Assembly (NCBI GenBank): GCA_014905825.1
Contig: JACGCN010000043.1
Span: 1 to 64,000, forward strand
From: Lyophyllum atratum
Lineage: Eukaryota > Basidiomycota > Agaricomycetes > Agaricales > Lyophyllaceae
Direction of reading: 5' to 3'
Length of the DNA stretch: 64,000 nucleotides
Part shown: positions 11,417 to 24,069 of the stretch, one piece after another
Position numbering within the stretch: position 1 is the stretch's first letter
Layout: each line of letters starts with the position of its first letter
Notes under the pieces: generated by a model
The model's input: the letters and a program-made list of their open reading frames with translations, nothing else
The model's database searches: none
What the model was told of the DNA's origin: nothing
Translations under genes and position numbers: made by a program

Positions 11417-14138
11417 ATGCTTGCATTGAAGAAGTTTTTCACTTCCATTTTCCTTGCTGCTGCGTATGTATCGACTACTTCAGCTTTCACGGTCCCCTCA
11501 GAGTCGAAACATGCTACTCATCGCACAAGACATGTTGGTCGCGGATTGAAGATGGAAACCTTCCACCCAGGCTCTTCGTACCAGGTGAATCCTTAATTTT
11601 ACGCACACTGGCAGTATCGTGTACTAATTCTTTTTAGACCTTCGGCGAAGGGATGGATCATCCCTTATCGAAGCATGCCGACACCGATCTCGAAGGCGCC
11701 ACTGTGTCCTTCGTAGCATCGCACCTCAAGATTGACTTTGGAACCATCAAATTCCGCACTGGGTACTCAGGGGAGACCTCGAAGCACGCCTACGTCAGCC
11801 AAGTTCATGTGTGTGGATCTACTTATCACAATGATCAATTCGAGCTAATATGTGTGACGAGACAGGATGGCATTCCGTTTGCTAACGCAGTTGCCAATAT
11901 CGCCTACAACCACGACAACAAGGTACAAATTTTCTCGCCGAACGAAGTCTATCTAATTATCCGAATGTACCCAGATCGTCGCGTTCGGGTCCTCGTTTGT
12001 CAAACCAAGTTGACCTTTTCAACATTCAGTTCCTATCACGTTTCTGACCATTCCTATATTAAGAGAGCATTGCTCCCTCAAAGCCCTCCGTGTCACTGAA
12101 GGCAGCTATTGCAACGGCTGAGGGACTTCTCGATGGCAAGTTTAATAACCAGCCCGCGACACTCGAGTATCTTGTCAAGGAGGATGGTTCTGTCGCTCTG
12201 ACCCATGTCGCCCAGATCCAGAATGAAAACGCTGGAAGTTGGTATCAGGCATTCGTCGATGCCCAGTCTGGAGAGCTCATTTCAATCATCGACTTTGTCA
12301 CTGAGGTCCAAGTAAGCTGCTTGGAGCATCAGAACCCTCCTGACCCCGGGCTGATAATGTGCATTTGTAGTACCTCGTTCTGCCTATTACCAAAGAAAAC
12401 CCGACGCAAGGCTTCGAGATTCGTAATAACCCCCAGGACGACCTCGCGTCCCCCGGGGGCTGGCATAACTATCCGCCTCTCGGGAACAAACTGTGATCAA
12501 GCATGCATTTCCTCTCTATAACATCCACTTGACGATACGATGTCTGGTCATCTTAGATACACAGAGTAAGTATACTAAAGATCTTCCGAAACGCGGCCTT
12601 ACTAAGTTTGCACCGTTAGGGGAAACAATGCCAACGCTTATTACTCTTTGCCAATAACTCCAATCTTTGGCTTCGAGTACATTGGGACTACCTCCCAGTC
12701 CTCTATGGGAGCCTTTATCTATCCTCAATCGGCATTGAATTCCCCCAGCACTCTTGCTAATCTTCATGCAGCCCGCGTCAACGCGTTCTATATCGCCAAC
12801 GTTATACATGACATTTCTTACCGGTCAGTCATTATTTTTTGAGGCCGATGTTGAATGGCGCCTCACACTCATACATTCTAGCTATGGCTTCACCGAGGAT
12901 GCCTACAATTTCCAGAGTGACAACTTTGGCAAGGGTGGCAAGCAAAATGACCGTGTCCTTGTCTCGGTCCAGGACTCGACTGGCACCAACAATGCAAACT
13001 TTGCGACCCCATCTGAGTAAGCGTTCAACCTCAATGGCCGATCCCCTTCAGTGTTATTTAAGATATTGGCACCCTTGCTAGCGGTCAGTCAGGCCAAATG
13101 AGTATGTGGATGTTTGCGATTGTAATCCTAAACGGCAGACTTACCATTGTATAGGGATGTTCTTGTGGACTTATACTTCGGTTTGTATCTAAAGTCAGGA
13201 AATTGCCTCATAACTGACTTACACCTATGTAGCCCAACCGTGACGGTGCACTTGAGAACAGCATCATCGTGCATGAGTATACCCATGGCATCACTAACCG
13301 GATGACTGGCGGTGGGACTGGCAAATGTTTACAGACGACCGAGGCTGGAGGCATGGGAGAGGGTATGATCTGCTATTTCGACGTTTTTCCTTTCCCGAAT
13401 CCTCATCATTTTCACATCGCGAAGGATGGTCTGATGCCATGGCTGAGTAAATCCACTTCGTTCCAACGCTTGAATTGTACCCTGACATGTGTCGTAGGTG
13501 GACCGAGCAAACCTCAGATGCGGTAGCCGATTACGTCCTGGGCCAATACGTGTTAAACGACCCTAAAGGGATACGCAGTCATCCGTATTCGACCTCCAAG
13601 TAGATCTGCTGTACTCCTATCACAGCATTAAACTCATTAGCTTCTGGCCCACAGATTGACCAACCCCCTTCGTTACTCAGGCCTCAAAACTCTCAAGGAA
13701 GTCCATGGTGAGCAACGCACAAATCACCTCACTCAGACCTAAATAAATTTGTTCTGTAATAGACATCGGTGAAGTCTGGGCCAACATGTTGCACAACGTC
13801 TACGCTGCCCTCGTTTTGAGTCACGGGTGGTCTGGCACCGCACCCACAAATCCCGACGGCACCGAAGGCAATATCGTGTTCCTGCATCTATTTATTGATG
13901 CCCTCCCACTGCAGCCGTGCAATCCCACATGTATGAATCTCTTGGGATTCATCCTAGTAGTACCCACCTTACCGAAATATCCTTAGTCGTGCAGGCTCGT
14001 GACGCCATAATTCAAGCTGACGCCGTCCGATACAGAGGCGCCAACAGATGCCTTCTTTGGGCAGCTTTTGCCAGTCGTGGACTTGGTGTCAACGCCAGAG
14101 ACTACAACGACGACGAAGCAAGTCCTAGTGACTGTTGA
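11417..14138 (+). CDS. Secreted M36 metalloprotease (fungalysin)
   Basis: Secreted zinc endopeptidase made as a preproprotein. Exons: 11417-11584, 11638-11808, 11866-11922, 11975-12008, 12064-12311, 12371-12492, 12557-12565 (optional 9-nt exon), 12620-12823, 12882-13016, 13082-13101, 13155-13180, 13233-13362, 13425-13446, 13498-13599, 13655-13707, 13763-13930, 13987-14138, giving 606 aa. Residues 1-24 form a signal peptide ([20 protein letters not shown]). The propeptide (FTP-like region, about 25-230) contains [21 protein letters not shown]. The catalytic part has [23 protein letters not shown], the zinc motif HEYTH (H412, E413, H416) and [11 protein letters not shown], whose Glu is the expected third ligand. 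It ends in a short Asp-rich tail and Cys. The exon around 12493-12619 is the least certain: the two introns could be one, still in frame (LGNNA instead of LYTEGNNA). The family feeds on extracellular protein; the substrate here is unknown. Confidence 0.88.
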
Positions 14139-15492
14139 ATGCACAAATTCGCGTGCAAGGACACTATTTCTTCTAAAGCGCTCTGGGTCTCGTATTCTTC
14201 ACCACTTGTTTAGTACTTTGCAATGCGAAAAGATGGGTTCATCAACAAGAAAAGACCACAAGGAAAAAAGGTAGCAGGACGTTGATTAGTATGCGGAATA
14301 CTGAGATTCTAGGTGCAGGCGAGTCAGGATGCGGATCCAGAACGACGCAGCGTTGAAGTACTGACGACGTCAAAGCGCTGAAACTGGTTGCGTTACTGGC
14401 TCGCGTGTTTGACCGGGAAAATTCCCCGTTAGCCGGCAGCGGTGGGTAGTTAAACTGAGAAGTCAAAACCATGTGCCATACATAGCGGCCGCCTGAGCCT
14501 GTTTGGCGATCATTCTGAATGGGCAACTTGTTAACTTGTTTTTGGCCCACCCTAAACAAATGGCAAATTCCTCCGAGCGACCGGCTGGGCAAACTTGCCA
14601 ACTACAGTCCACTCCCGCCAACCTGGGAGTGGTTCAAATGGACATGGTCAATTGGCTCATCCTGTCATTGGTAAGATAAAATCACCTGCACAGATAATGT
14701 GACGAATGGAATTACAGACTCGCATATGCTTGCAGCCATCGACCTCGAATATAGGTTGACAGTTCACTGTTCGCCATGATGTTGGTCTGGCTCCGGTCCG
14801 TTTTCGACAAGTGATATCTTCTTGGGTCCACCGACTTTCACTCCATGCCTCGGACTACAATCGGAATAGCTGGCGCTGGCATCTGTTTTATCAGAGGTTT
14901 GACATCCTCGCGCGCCAGGTGACTACATACCTAGGTACGGAATACGGAATTCCCATTGTCTATCCTTCCGGGTGAAGGATTCCTTCTGATGTATTGTCTC
15001 GGGACATTCTCTTTCTGATAGATACGCCCTATCGGAGTGTCAAGTCATAACTCAGGCTGGTCATCAACTTGGGGCTAGACAGGTCGAGGAGATGCGAAGA
15101 GCCATCTGTTTGCAGCTGATAGAGACGTGATGCTTCAGTCCACACATCTCTGAAAACATGTACTTGTTGGAAGAAGCCGCCTATGCAAATTTGACCGCTT
15201 TTCAAGGCGCTGGGTCATCGGTCCCTGGTACGTTACAATACCTATGATCGTACCTTGCCTTACGAGACGAGCGTTAAGCGCTACCACTATCACGCCCTAT
15301 TCAAGGACATCACGAGTGATACTTTCGCATGTCTGAATACGGCCTGACATCCCCTAGGCGCCAGACTTCACCCCCCTGACATACCAGACCATTGTCTGCG
15401 GTGCCTCACGAAAGCTTTGACATATCCACTGCCCGTACCGCTCCAAGATCCAAGAATGCATCCATTTTAGGACCTCATCCCCTTCTCAGACC
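14139..15492. other. Intergenic region, no gene seen
   Basis: ORFs on both strands are short, lack codon bias or recognisable motifs, and do not connect through plausible introns. No tRNA, inverted repeat or transposon end was found. Confidence 0.45.
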
Positions 15493-15498
15493 TATAAG
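15493..15498 (+). promoter_or_regulatory. TATA-like element of the small secreted protein gene
   Basis: TATAAG sits 53 nt before the ATG at 15546, a plausible spacing for a short 5' leader. Positional evidence only. Confidence 0.35.
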
Positions 15499-15545
15499 AA
15501 GGCGCAGGCAAGCACTCTACTCCCTCATCCCAGCTACTCATCCCA

Positions 15546-16143
15546 ATGTTCAAATTAACCCTCGTCTCTACTTTCTTCGCCTCTCTCGCGCTCCAGGCTT
15601 CCGCTGCCGACATCTGCGCATACACCTCGCGCTCCTGCGTGGGCTCCTACGGCTGTTGCACCGGCATAGCCGAAGGGACGTGCTGCTATTGGCCTTACAA
15701 TTCAGGCTATGGCTGGTCAGTGCGCTTCCAGAACATGCCCCTTACGGGGTGGTGGCTCGGGAGGACCTACGGCGACACCTGCACTACGTCGACTGGTGGA
15801 GGTGGCTCGTCAGATGGAGCAACCTGTAAGTCGAAGATCTGAAAAGCTGTCCATTCTTTGACAATGTATCTTCCTCGGTTTCTTAGGCGTGAGCGTCTGG
15901 GACGGCCCGTCGTATCTCAATTGGTTGTCGGCCAACTGGGATTCCGATTACAGGACCAGGCGCCGTTCGATCGAAGGGAACGATACCAGCTGCGTCTTGC
16001 CCAATGTCGTTGGGTTCACCGCTGATGACGGAGAGGAACACCTCGTCAAGGTTCCTGAGGGGAAGTTTGGCGAAGTCAATGAGCTGGTCAAGGCCGAGAA
16101 ATATGCCGAGCTGCTGAAACTTGAAAGTGCTCATGCTGAGTGA
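15546..16143 (+). CDS. Small secreted cysteine-rich protein
   Basis: Two exons, 15546-15825 and 15887-16143, joined by a 61-nt GT-AG intron, encode 178 aa. Residues 1-20 (MFKLTLVSTFFASLALQASA) are a clear signal peptide, with cleavage probable before ADICAYTSRSC. The mature N-terminal half is rich in Cys, Gly, Tyr and Trp (CAY, SC, GCC, GTCCYW), then a Gly/Ser linker. The second exon encodes a Cys-poor, charged tail (SYLNWLSANWDSDY; KVPEGKFGEVNELVKAEKY). This organisation fits an extracellular effector-like or cell-wall protein, but I recognise no family. The intron falls inside a Thr-Cys junction and splicing keeps the frame. Confidence 0.65.
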
Positions 16144-16581
16144 TCCAAGTTTCCGAACACACTGTTAGTGTCTCCAGCTTCGTTGCACTGTATGTTTGCT
16201 AATGCTCCGGCGTTTAGATAATTGCACAAGGACAAAGCCTTCTGCACACCTGTATATAGCCAGAAACTACAGCTTCTGGTCGTGAATTTGTTAGCACTGG
16301 GAAATGTATATGTTGTATAAAGAGCATCAGGCTCCTAGGAAGTGCATCCCCGAAAGAGTTCAATGAATGATCGCAGCGCTGACATCCGATGATGCCTGCA
16401 CAGTCTCCTCCCATCCTTCGCGTCTCCCTGGCTTGACCACATCCCTGGTCCCACACCCAGAACAACTCGTCGTGAAACGGTCGACACCGTCCTTACTATA
16501 GCCTTCCCTTCGGTCGCACCTTCGCGCTCAACCCCATCAACCTCCAACACCTGGGGATCGGCTGGTTCCATAATAGGCACC
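16144..16581. other. Intergenic, downstream of the secreted protein and upstream of tRNA-Met
   Basis: Contains the 3' flank of the secreted-protein gene. ORFs on the minus strand have no recognisable content. Confidence 0.4.
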
Positions 16582-16681
16582 GCCTCCTTGGCTCAGTTGG
16601 CTAGAGCGCAGGTCTCATAGAAATATGACGTGATTGGATCACGCAATCCTGAGGTCGCAAGTTCGAGCCTTGCAGGGGGCA
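16582..16681 (+). tRNA. tRNA-Met (elongator, anticodon CAT) with intron
   Basis: Acceptor GCCTCCT pairs with AGGGGGC, discriminator A. The D arm is GCTC-AGTTGGCTA-GAGC, anticodon arm CAGGT-CTCATA and TCCTG, T arm GCAAG-TTCGAGC-CTTGC. The T-T mismatch closing the anticodon stem (31-39) is also known in yeast elongator tRNA-Met. About 26 nt of intron follow position 37. An initiator tRNA would lack this D-arm and T-loop pattern. Confidence 0.9.
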
Positions 16682-18369
16682 TATATCCACATGGTGAATG
16701 TTTTTGGTAACATACTTTGGTAGAGGGAAGGTTGTGGACGAGCGTTCAAAAGCGGCACTCCGAACGAGTCCCAGGTATGTACGCAGAGTCCTCAGGCCTT
16801 CAGGGCTTCACCACTGTCACGGCTGGGTGTCCATACCGTTTTGGTTGCTGCCTCGCCCATAGATCTACGCTCCATATCAACCCCGAAGGATGTCATTGTC
16901 GCAGGCTCACCACTATCTCTGGTCTTAGCTGCGCGCGAATGTCGGTCTCCAGCCTGTATTCCTCGCCTCTTGGACCACCACGCACGCCCACTCTGATTCG
17001 TCTCGTCGACTGGGGTCTACCCGAACCACACATCCAAGAGTCGCAGATGTTTCGCTCTGTCCCAATACTATATCGGGCATCGTACCAATCTCCTTCCCTA
17101 ATACGCTCCCCCGATCGCGTCTCGATATTTACGCGCCCAGCTCCAGCTTGATATCACGGGAATGTGTTAGTGGATCTCCTTCCGTTGCGTCTGATAAAAT
17201 CCTCCCAGAGTCTTTCCGATCGCGACATTCACGATGCATGTCGCCGTCTATACTCCCCAATCGCGCTTAACTCGCCTCTACCCTACGCGCCCTGAATAGA
17301 CACTCGCACGGACTGCAGTGCTCCACGATCCTGACTTAGCCTGCTCTGTACACGGCTCGTCCAGATTCCACCATGTGAAGCCCAAATAACTAGCGTCGTA
17401 GATGATAGCCTCCCTCCCCGCGCAGTTCAACTTCGAAGACACCATGTCAATTTCAGGTCCATGTCTGATTTCTTCAAATTCAGTGCTGTATTATACATCC
17501 ACTGATCGATCGGGGATCTTGCCTAGGCTCGTCATTCGGGACAAGGTGTTCCCGCCGGTACTTGGGGCCACGATATGCATGGGTTCTGTCTGGTTGGCGG
17601 CGACGATTCTCGAAGCTGGGCCATCTCTTTGATGATTCTGTGTACTCACGGTGCGTTTGAGGTGCACCCTATCTTATCTTATCTGATCCACTCGTAAAGT
17701 GCCTTTTAACTGCGGAGAAGATCGTTGCTCCAATAACTCTCCAATGTTGCATGGGTATACCACAGGGTCGGACCTCTTGACATTTCCTGATCTAGGGAGA
17801 CGTGGAAGTCCTATTAGTGCGAGATGGGCCATGGGATCATTGGGTGGGTGTAAGTATAGCAGATAGTCCCAGCCTCCTCACGATGAGCCCTAGTCAATGT
17901 CATGGGAGGGTAATACGGCAGGTCGTTCGACACAGGAAAGACGTATGACACTGATCCTGCAGGCACAAGATAGAAATTTTTGGGGCGAGGCGAATCTTAT
18001 GACCATAACGCCGCTGTCATGCGCGTCCGGGGAGTTGCGGGGAAGTCGAGAAGGAGATGGGTGTGTCATCGTCGTTGGTATTCATAATGGAAGAGCATCG
18101 TTGGTTGTGAGCGTGTGCATGGGGATGGGGGTGGAGTATAGGGATGTGTGGAGAGCGGGGGTAGTAGAAGATAGACAGATTTGATGGTCGAGGTCACCGC
18201 TGGGTGGAAGGAAATGAATTGGAGTATGAAACTGATCGCGTGACGGGGGGATCTGGGGGAGATCTTATCTAAGACGGACGCGATCACAAGGCGGCATTAG
18301 AAGAGTCTCGGCTACGCAACGAGGCTTTGTTCTCATCACACAAGCCCTTCCCTAATAACCCAACGTCGT
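16682..18369. other. Long intergenic stretch, no supportable gene
   Basis: Several open frames (16717-17151, 17402-17632 and 17897-18184, plus strand) show no motifs, signal peptide or partner exons. The last 300 bases are the upstream region of the PPS1-like gene. I see no repeats or RNA gene. Confidence 0.4.
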
Positions 18370-21300
18370 ATGAACGACGCCCACGACGACCACCACCACG
18401 ATATGCACGACCCCCAGCCATCTTATGGCCTCCCCGATACCACTCCTGACGACGCAGGCACAGACACCGTGCCACTCCTGTCTTTGCCGCGCTTCGCGCA
18501 CCTTCATTTACAGCATATACTCGCGCACCCGCCAGACAGCGTGCTCTTCCCCTTCCTCCATGGCCTCGAAGGCGAGAACCACGCACAGAACACCTTCTTC
18601 TCCTCTTCCGTCCCGCGCGATGCCCCCTCTCCGTCCCCGGGTCTCTCCCCGTCCCCAGCATCTTCACCGGCGAGGACTGGGACGGGCAAGGGCGCTCGTG
18701 TGCCACGATACCGTGGGCTTGTATGGATCGTGTGCGAGGACGACTTGGACGCGGAGCCGAAGAAGTATGCGCGCGAGCTGGGAGTGCTGCGGCGGAAGCG
18801 GGATGGGGGGTTCGGCGATATGGGAAATGGGCTGGGAACACCAGGCCTCGAATGTGGGAGCGAGAGTGGCGCAAGCAGTGATTTTGACGAGGATGATGAG
18901 GATGAGGATGTTGCTGTTGATGTGGGTATGGGGGTGGAGGTGGAGGTGGGAGTAGACGACGAGGGTGGACAGGGGATGAGGGTGGACGTTGTACCGGGGG
19001 ATGCAATGGACGTGGACGCACCGGGGCAGAAGGATACGATACGAATAGAGGTTGGGTCGGTGGAGGCGGACGAGAAACATATGCACCCAGTCGTTGCCCG
19101 CCCCGCGCCCATACAAACGGCGAATCTGCCCCCGTCGTTTCCGGACTCCAACGGGCTGAGCACGAGGTATGTCCACCCTTCTCTGTCCCTTCTAATCTCT
19201 GACAAGGTGCATTGTTCTATAGCTTCACGACGACGGGGAGCAGTGACTGCGACAGCTTCTCCTTTTCTCCATTCACAAGGTACGCCCTCATTCACTACTC
19301 CCACTGCTAACTAACTAACTATATGCGCCCTTCCCTAGCAGCGAAACGCAACCTACTACGCCAGCTACGAATACCGACCCCAAACTGGTGCTCACCACCG
19401 CCCCCGAACCGAACCCAACCAGTATCGAACCCACCAGCGCCCCCAAGCCCGCCGCCACTCCCACGCCCAGTCCCAACGGGAACGGCATCCCGCAGACCCA
19501 AGCCCACGAGCCCAAACCCCCGTCTCAAACTCACTCACGTACACATACCGAAACGGAAGTAGAGCCCGAGACGCCCCCAAGCCCCGACCTTGCGCTCCTA
19601 ACGTGCACCTTCCGACCCTCCGAGATTCTGCGCCGCACGAAGCAGCGGCCGAAGCTTCAACTTAGTGTCGGCGTTGAAGGTGTGGGGCGTGAGGATGGTA
19701 ATGGGGGAGGAACGGGGAAGAATGAGGGGGAGGGGGAGGGGGAAGATCAGGGATGGGAGTTCGTACCTGCGCGTGTGCCGGACGGGATTTCGTTGAGGAA
19801 TTTCGGGATTCAGGTGGTATGTCCTTTCTTCTTTCCTTTCTCTTTCTTTCTTTTGTTTCCTTCCGGTCGTATGGTATTGGTTGGGGGTGGCGGGTGTCTA
19901 CGCGCATATATTCAGCGCTTACGCCTCGTGAGCCTAAGTCGCGGGGTTCTAGTCTCATAGGCATACTCGCGTCTGGCGTGCTTTACAACCCCAACATATC
20001 CACCTCTCATATCCCTCCATCATCGTCCTTACCCCCGCTGACATGCACTTCTACCCCTTAGCCAATATACGCCACACTCTCCGACATCGTAGTCTACTCA
20101 CCCAAAGGCCCAACACCCAACGCACTCGCGCTCGCCCGCCGCCTCCGCGAGGCCGTTCGCAGGAAGTGGGAGGAGCGCGTAGCGCGTCTCGGGGGGCTTC
20201 CCGAGTCGAATGGCGGTACGTCCCACATGCATCCCACGAGGTAAAGCACTGACAACACTTCGTTCGTAGATGCCCAAGGACAGGGACAGGGCAAGACGCA
20301 GCACCCGGACTTGCTGCAGTACAACGTCTTCGTACTCGGCGCGACGGCACCTGAGATGCGCGCTGATCCTGCCGTGGCGCACCTTGTGATGCGGCTTTGC
20401 GGGGGCGGGGTGCCTGGGGCTGCTGCCTCGTTTGGGCAGGCTGTGGCGAACGAGAAGAGCCATGTGAATGGTAAGGGGAGTGGGAAGGAGGGTGGCAAGG
20501 ATGGGCATGTTGTTGATGTAGAAGCCACTGAACGGGACCGGGATGGGGAGGGCATGTCGGTGGATGCGAAGCTCGACACGGATATGGACGTGGACCCCAC
20601 CACTGCCACTGCCACCACCCTCGGGATCTCTTCTCAAGCGCCTGCAGCTGCACAACCCCGGAAGCGGGACCCGAACACGGTAGACTTTGCACAGCGGGAG
20701 AAGGAGGAGATGCGGGATTTGACGAAGGCATCGGAGATCATTCGTGTCTGGCCTTCTTCCACAGGCACGGGCAGCACCACCACCACCACCAGCTCCATCT
20801 CCAGTGGCACCGGCACCCCCAATAACAATACCCTCACCGAGAACGCGAAGGAGGACGGCGCTCCGCGCTGGATACCCCACATGGGACAGGTCTTCCTCGG
20901 CAACTCCGACGACGTGCCGTTGGCCCCGGAGGTCCCCAGCCAGTTTAGACATGCGGGTTCGGGCGCGGTCGGGGTCGGTGGGGAGGGGAAAGCGAGCGGT
21001 GAGGAGGACCCGGATGACCCGTTCAACTATCGGGCGACGAATGATCCGGAGAAGGGATATGGGTATGATATATGCATCGAGTGCCATGATCTGGCGCCGT
21101 TCCCTACGGGGGCGCATTTGAGGGCGGCGGAGGAGCATTTGACGATGTTGGATGTGCTTTGGGGGAATAGGGTTTTGGAGGGGAAGGAAAAGCAGGGGGA
21201 GGGGGAGGGGGAGAAGGAGAAGGAGAAGGAGGAGGGCAAAGTAGAGCAGAAGGAGAAGGGGAAGGAGAAAGAGGCGGAGACGAGGGGTATACAGCCTCGC

Positions 21301-23232
21301 CCGCCGCCCAACGCGAATGCCGTGATCCACTTGCCATTCCCGAGTTCGCCGACCAATACGCAGGCGGCGATGAACGCGCTCATGCCCGTCATACGGTTCT
21401 TAGAGAAGTGGCTCAACCCCATCGCCCCACCACCCCCGTCCCCTCCACCGCCTCCACCAGCTTCCGCACCGCCCAGCACCAATACGGGATCTGCGGCCGC
21501 ACGCCGGTGGAGCTCCGTCACTGCCCTAATGCCGAGTTTCCCCTCCTTCCCCGGCACGTCCACGTCCCCCGTCCCACCCCCCCTACCCACCACACCCTCA
21601 CCTGCCGCAACAGCGCGCACGCGCTCCTTCACCTCCCCCGCCGTGCACACGCCCGTCCCGCCCCCAGCCCCGACGACGCGCACTCGGCCCATCAAGGTGC
21701 TGCTGTACTCTGCGGACGGGTACACCGAGTCCTCCGTCCCGGCGCTGTGCCTTCTGATGGCGGTGAAGCACCTTTCGTTGCCGGAGGCGTACCTGGAGCT
21801 GCAGGTTGCAAGGCGCCGCAGTTTCTTTGTGTATCATGCGGATTTGGGGGTGTTAAGGAGGGTGGAGTCGAGGTTGAGGGAGGACGCGGAGAGGGCTCGG
21901 GTGGAGAGGGAGAGGGAGCGTATTGAGAGGGAGAAGGAGCGGGAGAGGGAAAGGGAAAGGGAGAGGGAGAGAGAAAGGGAGAGGGAGAGGGAGAGGGCTG
22001 GCGCGGGGGAGCAGCAGCAGCATCAGGAGGCGGAGGCGGTTAATGGGAATGGGAAGCGTGTGGCTGGGGGCCACGGGAGTTGGGGAAGTGTCATGGGGAA
22101 CGGGTGGAGGAGTGCGCCGAGGCCACCGCAGGGTCCTCCACCGATACCCACCTCGAACTCGAACTCGAACTCCAACCCAGCGCCTATGATGGGACGGCCG
22201 GCGGCGAAGTCCGTCTCGTTTGCACAAGCGCCTGGGCAGCCGGGGAGGTCCCCGCCTATGGTGGTGCCGTCGCAGAGTCACGGCCAGGGGAGATTTGTTT
22301 CGGGGACGCCGCCGGCGCAGCAGACGCAGCCGATGGTCGCTGTGACGGGACGCCCGAGGGCGAATACGAGCCCGTGGTTGCCTAGTGTGATTGGGGACCA
22401 CCAGTCGTGGTTCAATGACCCGAGGTTTGATGGGAGTTTTCCCAGTCGGGTGCTGCCGTTTTTGTATCTTGGGAATTTGTGAGTGGTCGACTTCTCTGTT
22501 TATAGGCCTTTCCCTGACTAAGGTGTCGCTTGGTAGGAATCATGCTGCGAATGCGTATATGCTGCACGCGCTGGGTATCACGCATGTCGTCTCGGTTGGC
22601 GAGTGCGCGCTTGTTCCGCCGACACACCACCAGCATGGGCATGGGCAAGGGCCGTACCACTCCTCCTTGCCTTCGCCGTTCCATCACCCTGGGCCGCCGG
22701 GTGCGCACTATGTGCAAGGCAAGAGTCCCGGACAGGGGTCGCTGTGGTTCGAGGAGCGCGAGGGCCGCATCAAGGTTTTGGACATCAAGGGCGTGTGCGA
22801 TGATGGGATCGACACGCTGGAGCCGCAGCTTGAGCCGATTTGCGATTGGATTGACCAGGCAAGGGTGGAAGGCGGGCAGGTGCTTGTACATTGTCGTGTC
22901 GGGGTGTCTAGAAGTGCGACTGTCGTTGTGAGTTTCGTCTCTTTCATCGTGTCTCTTTCCCATGCTGATTGGGATCGTAGATTGCATATGTTATGAAACA
23001 CCTCGGACTCCCGCTCGTCGATGCGTACCTCATCGTCCGCTCGCGCAGGCTGTCGGTGCTGATTCAGCCCAACATGCGGCTGCTGTATAATCTCTGTGGG
23101 TGGGAGATCAAGCTCGCCAAGGCGCGCGCTGGGGAGGAAGAAGAGAATCTGCGGAGGGAACTCGCGCGGACGTTGAGCTGGCCTTACCTCGCAAAGGAAG
23201 TGCACGCGCTCAACGAGAAGTACCTCCATTGA
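18370..23232 (+). CDS. PPS1: PPS1-like dual-specificity protein phosphatase
   Basis: Cys-based phosphatase acting on phospho-Tyr/Ser/Thr; yeast Pps1 is linked to S-phase control. Exons: 18370-19166, 19223-19279, 19339-19816, 20062-20215, 20270-22478, 22537-22927, 22981-23232, giving 1445 aa, far longer than the roughly 800-aa yeast protein. N-terminal family blocks are visible: SVLFPFLHGLEGENHAQNTFF, PRYRGLVWIVCEDDL, NFGIQVPIYATLSDIVVYS, LLQYNVFVLGATAPEMRADP and GYGYDICIECHDLAPFPTGAH. The catalytic domain at the C-terminus has SRVLPFLYLGNLNHAANAYML and the active site HCRVGVSRSA (Cys about 1351, Arg about 1357), preceded by the Asp of KGVCDDGIDTLEP. Low-complexity inserts (Glu/Asp/Val near 175-205, Glu/Lys near 750, Pro/Ser near 830, a (RE)n helix near 1000) account for the extra length. 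A 410-codon antisense frame is only its GC-rich shadow. Confidence 0.88.
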
Positions 23233-24069
23233 GTCATCCTTCCCCGTCCATTCCATTCCCTTTCATGATGTCTTGTGGCTACCTACATCTTTTTTCTGTG
23301 TTCATGTGTTTTATCTGCGTATATCCTTTGTGTTTCTTCCTCTAGCTCCTCTCTCCGCTGCAACTCAACCAACGTCTGTACCATCACCCATCATCTGTCG
23401 TTTCTCGCAACCCAGTCCTGTCCTGTACGCTCCCCACTACAACAACAACTTCACAATCTGCTACCGATCCATACTTCATTTGTCCACCATCGCTACTGCT
23501 GTCTCTGTCTCTGTCTCCCTGTTTGTCTCGTCTCGTCTGTCTTGTCCCGTGTGTAGTCTAGTCGTGTGTGCTATTATCATCGCAGTTCTGTTGTACATCA
23601 CCTGTCGAAACGTTGCAATATGTACAGTATACACTCAACTGCTTCCACATCCATCGCACTCTCGATGAACCCAATTGAATTACGCATGAAAGTAAGACCC
23701 AACCACACATGCACGGGAGACTGTACAAGTACAACAACATTGATACTGATACTACATCTGGTACTGTTACAAGTGCTTTTAAATAGACGAGAAATAAACG
23801 ATGGGGAGGGGAGCTAGCTAGGGGAGGTGTCCGTGGATCGTGAATCGTGAATGCTGGGAGAACGTAGGTAGGTAGTAGGTGTACATTGTTTTACATGGAA
23901 TAACACACGAGGCGATAGCGAGAGGCACGAGGCAGAGGGAGAAGAGGTGCGTTCACAGACGCACAGCGAATGTGGAGTGACAGAGAATGCGAGAACGACG
24001 ACGATGGTGAACAACAGCTCACGGAAAAGCCCAAACAACCCAAAACCCCAAGCCCCCCCCCCCCCATAC
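23233..24069. other. Convergent 3' region between PPS1-like and WD40 genes
   Basis: Pyrimidine-rich, CT-repeat sequence follows the phosphatase stop codon, and C-rich runs (24051-24115) precede the WD40 gene stop. Probably the two 3' UTRs. Small frames here are low-complexity products. Confidence 0.5.

Noticed and set aside
14242..14601. 119-codon minus-strand ORF downstream of the protease
   Set aside because: No recognisable motif, starts in intergenic sequence and runs into the protease 3' flank.
20098..21330. 410-codon minus-strand ORF
   Set aside because: Antisense to the long PPS1-like exon; Arg/Leu/Pro-rich composition is what GC-rich coding sequence gives on the other strand, and there are no motifs.
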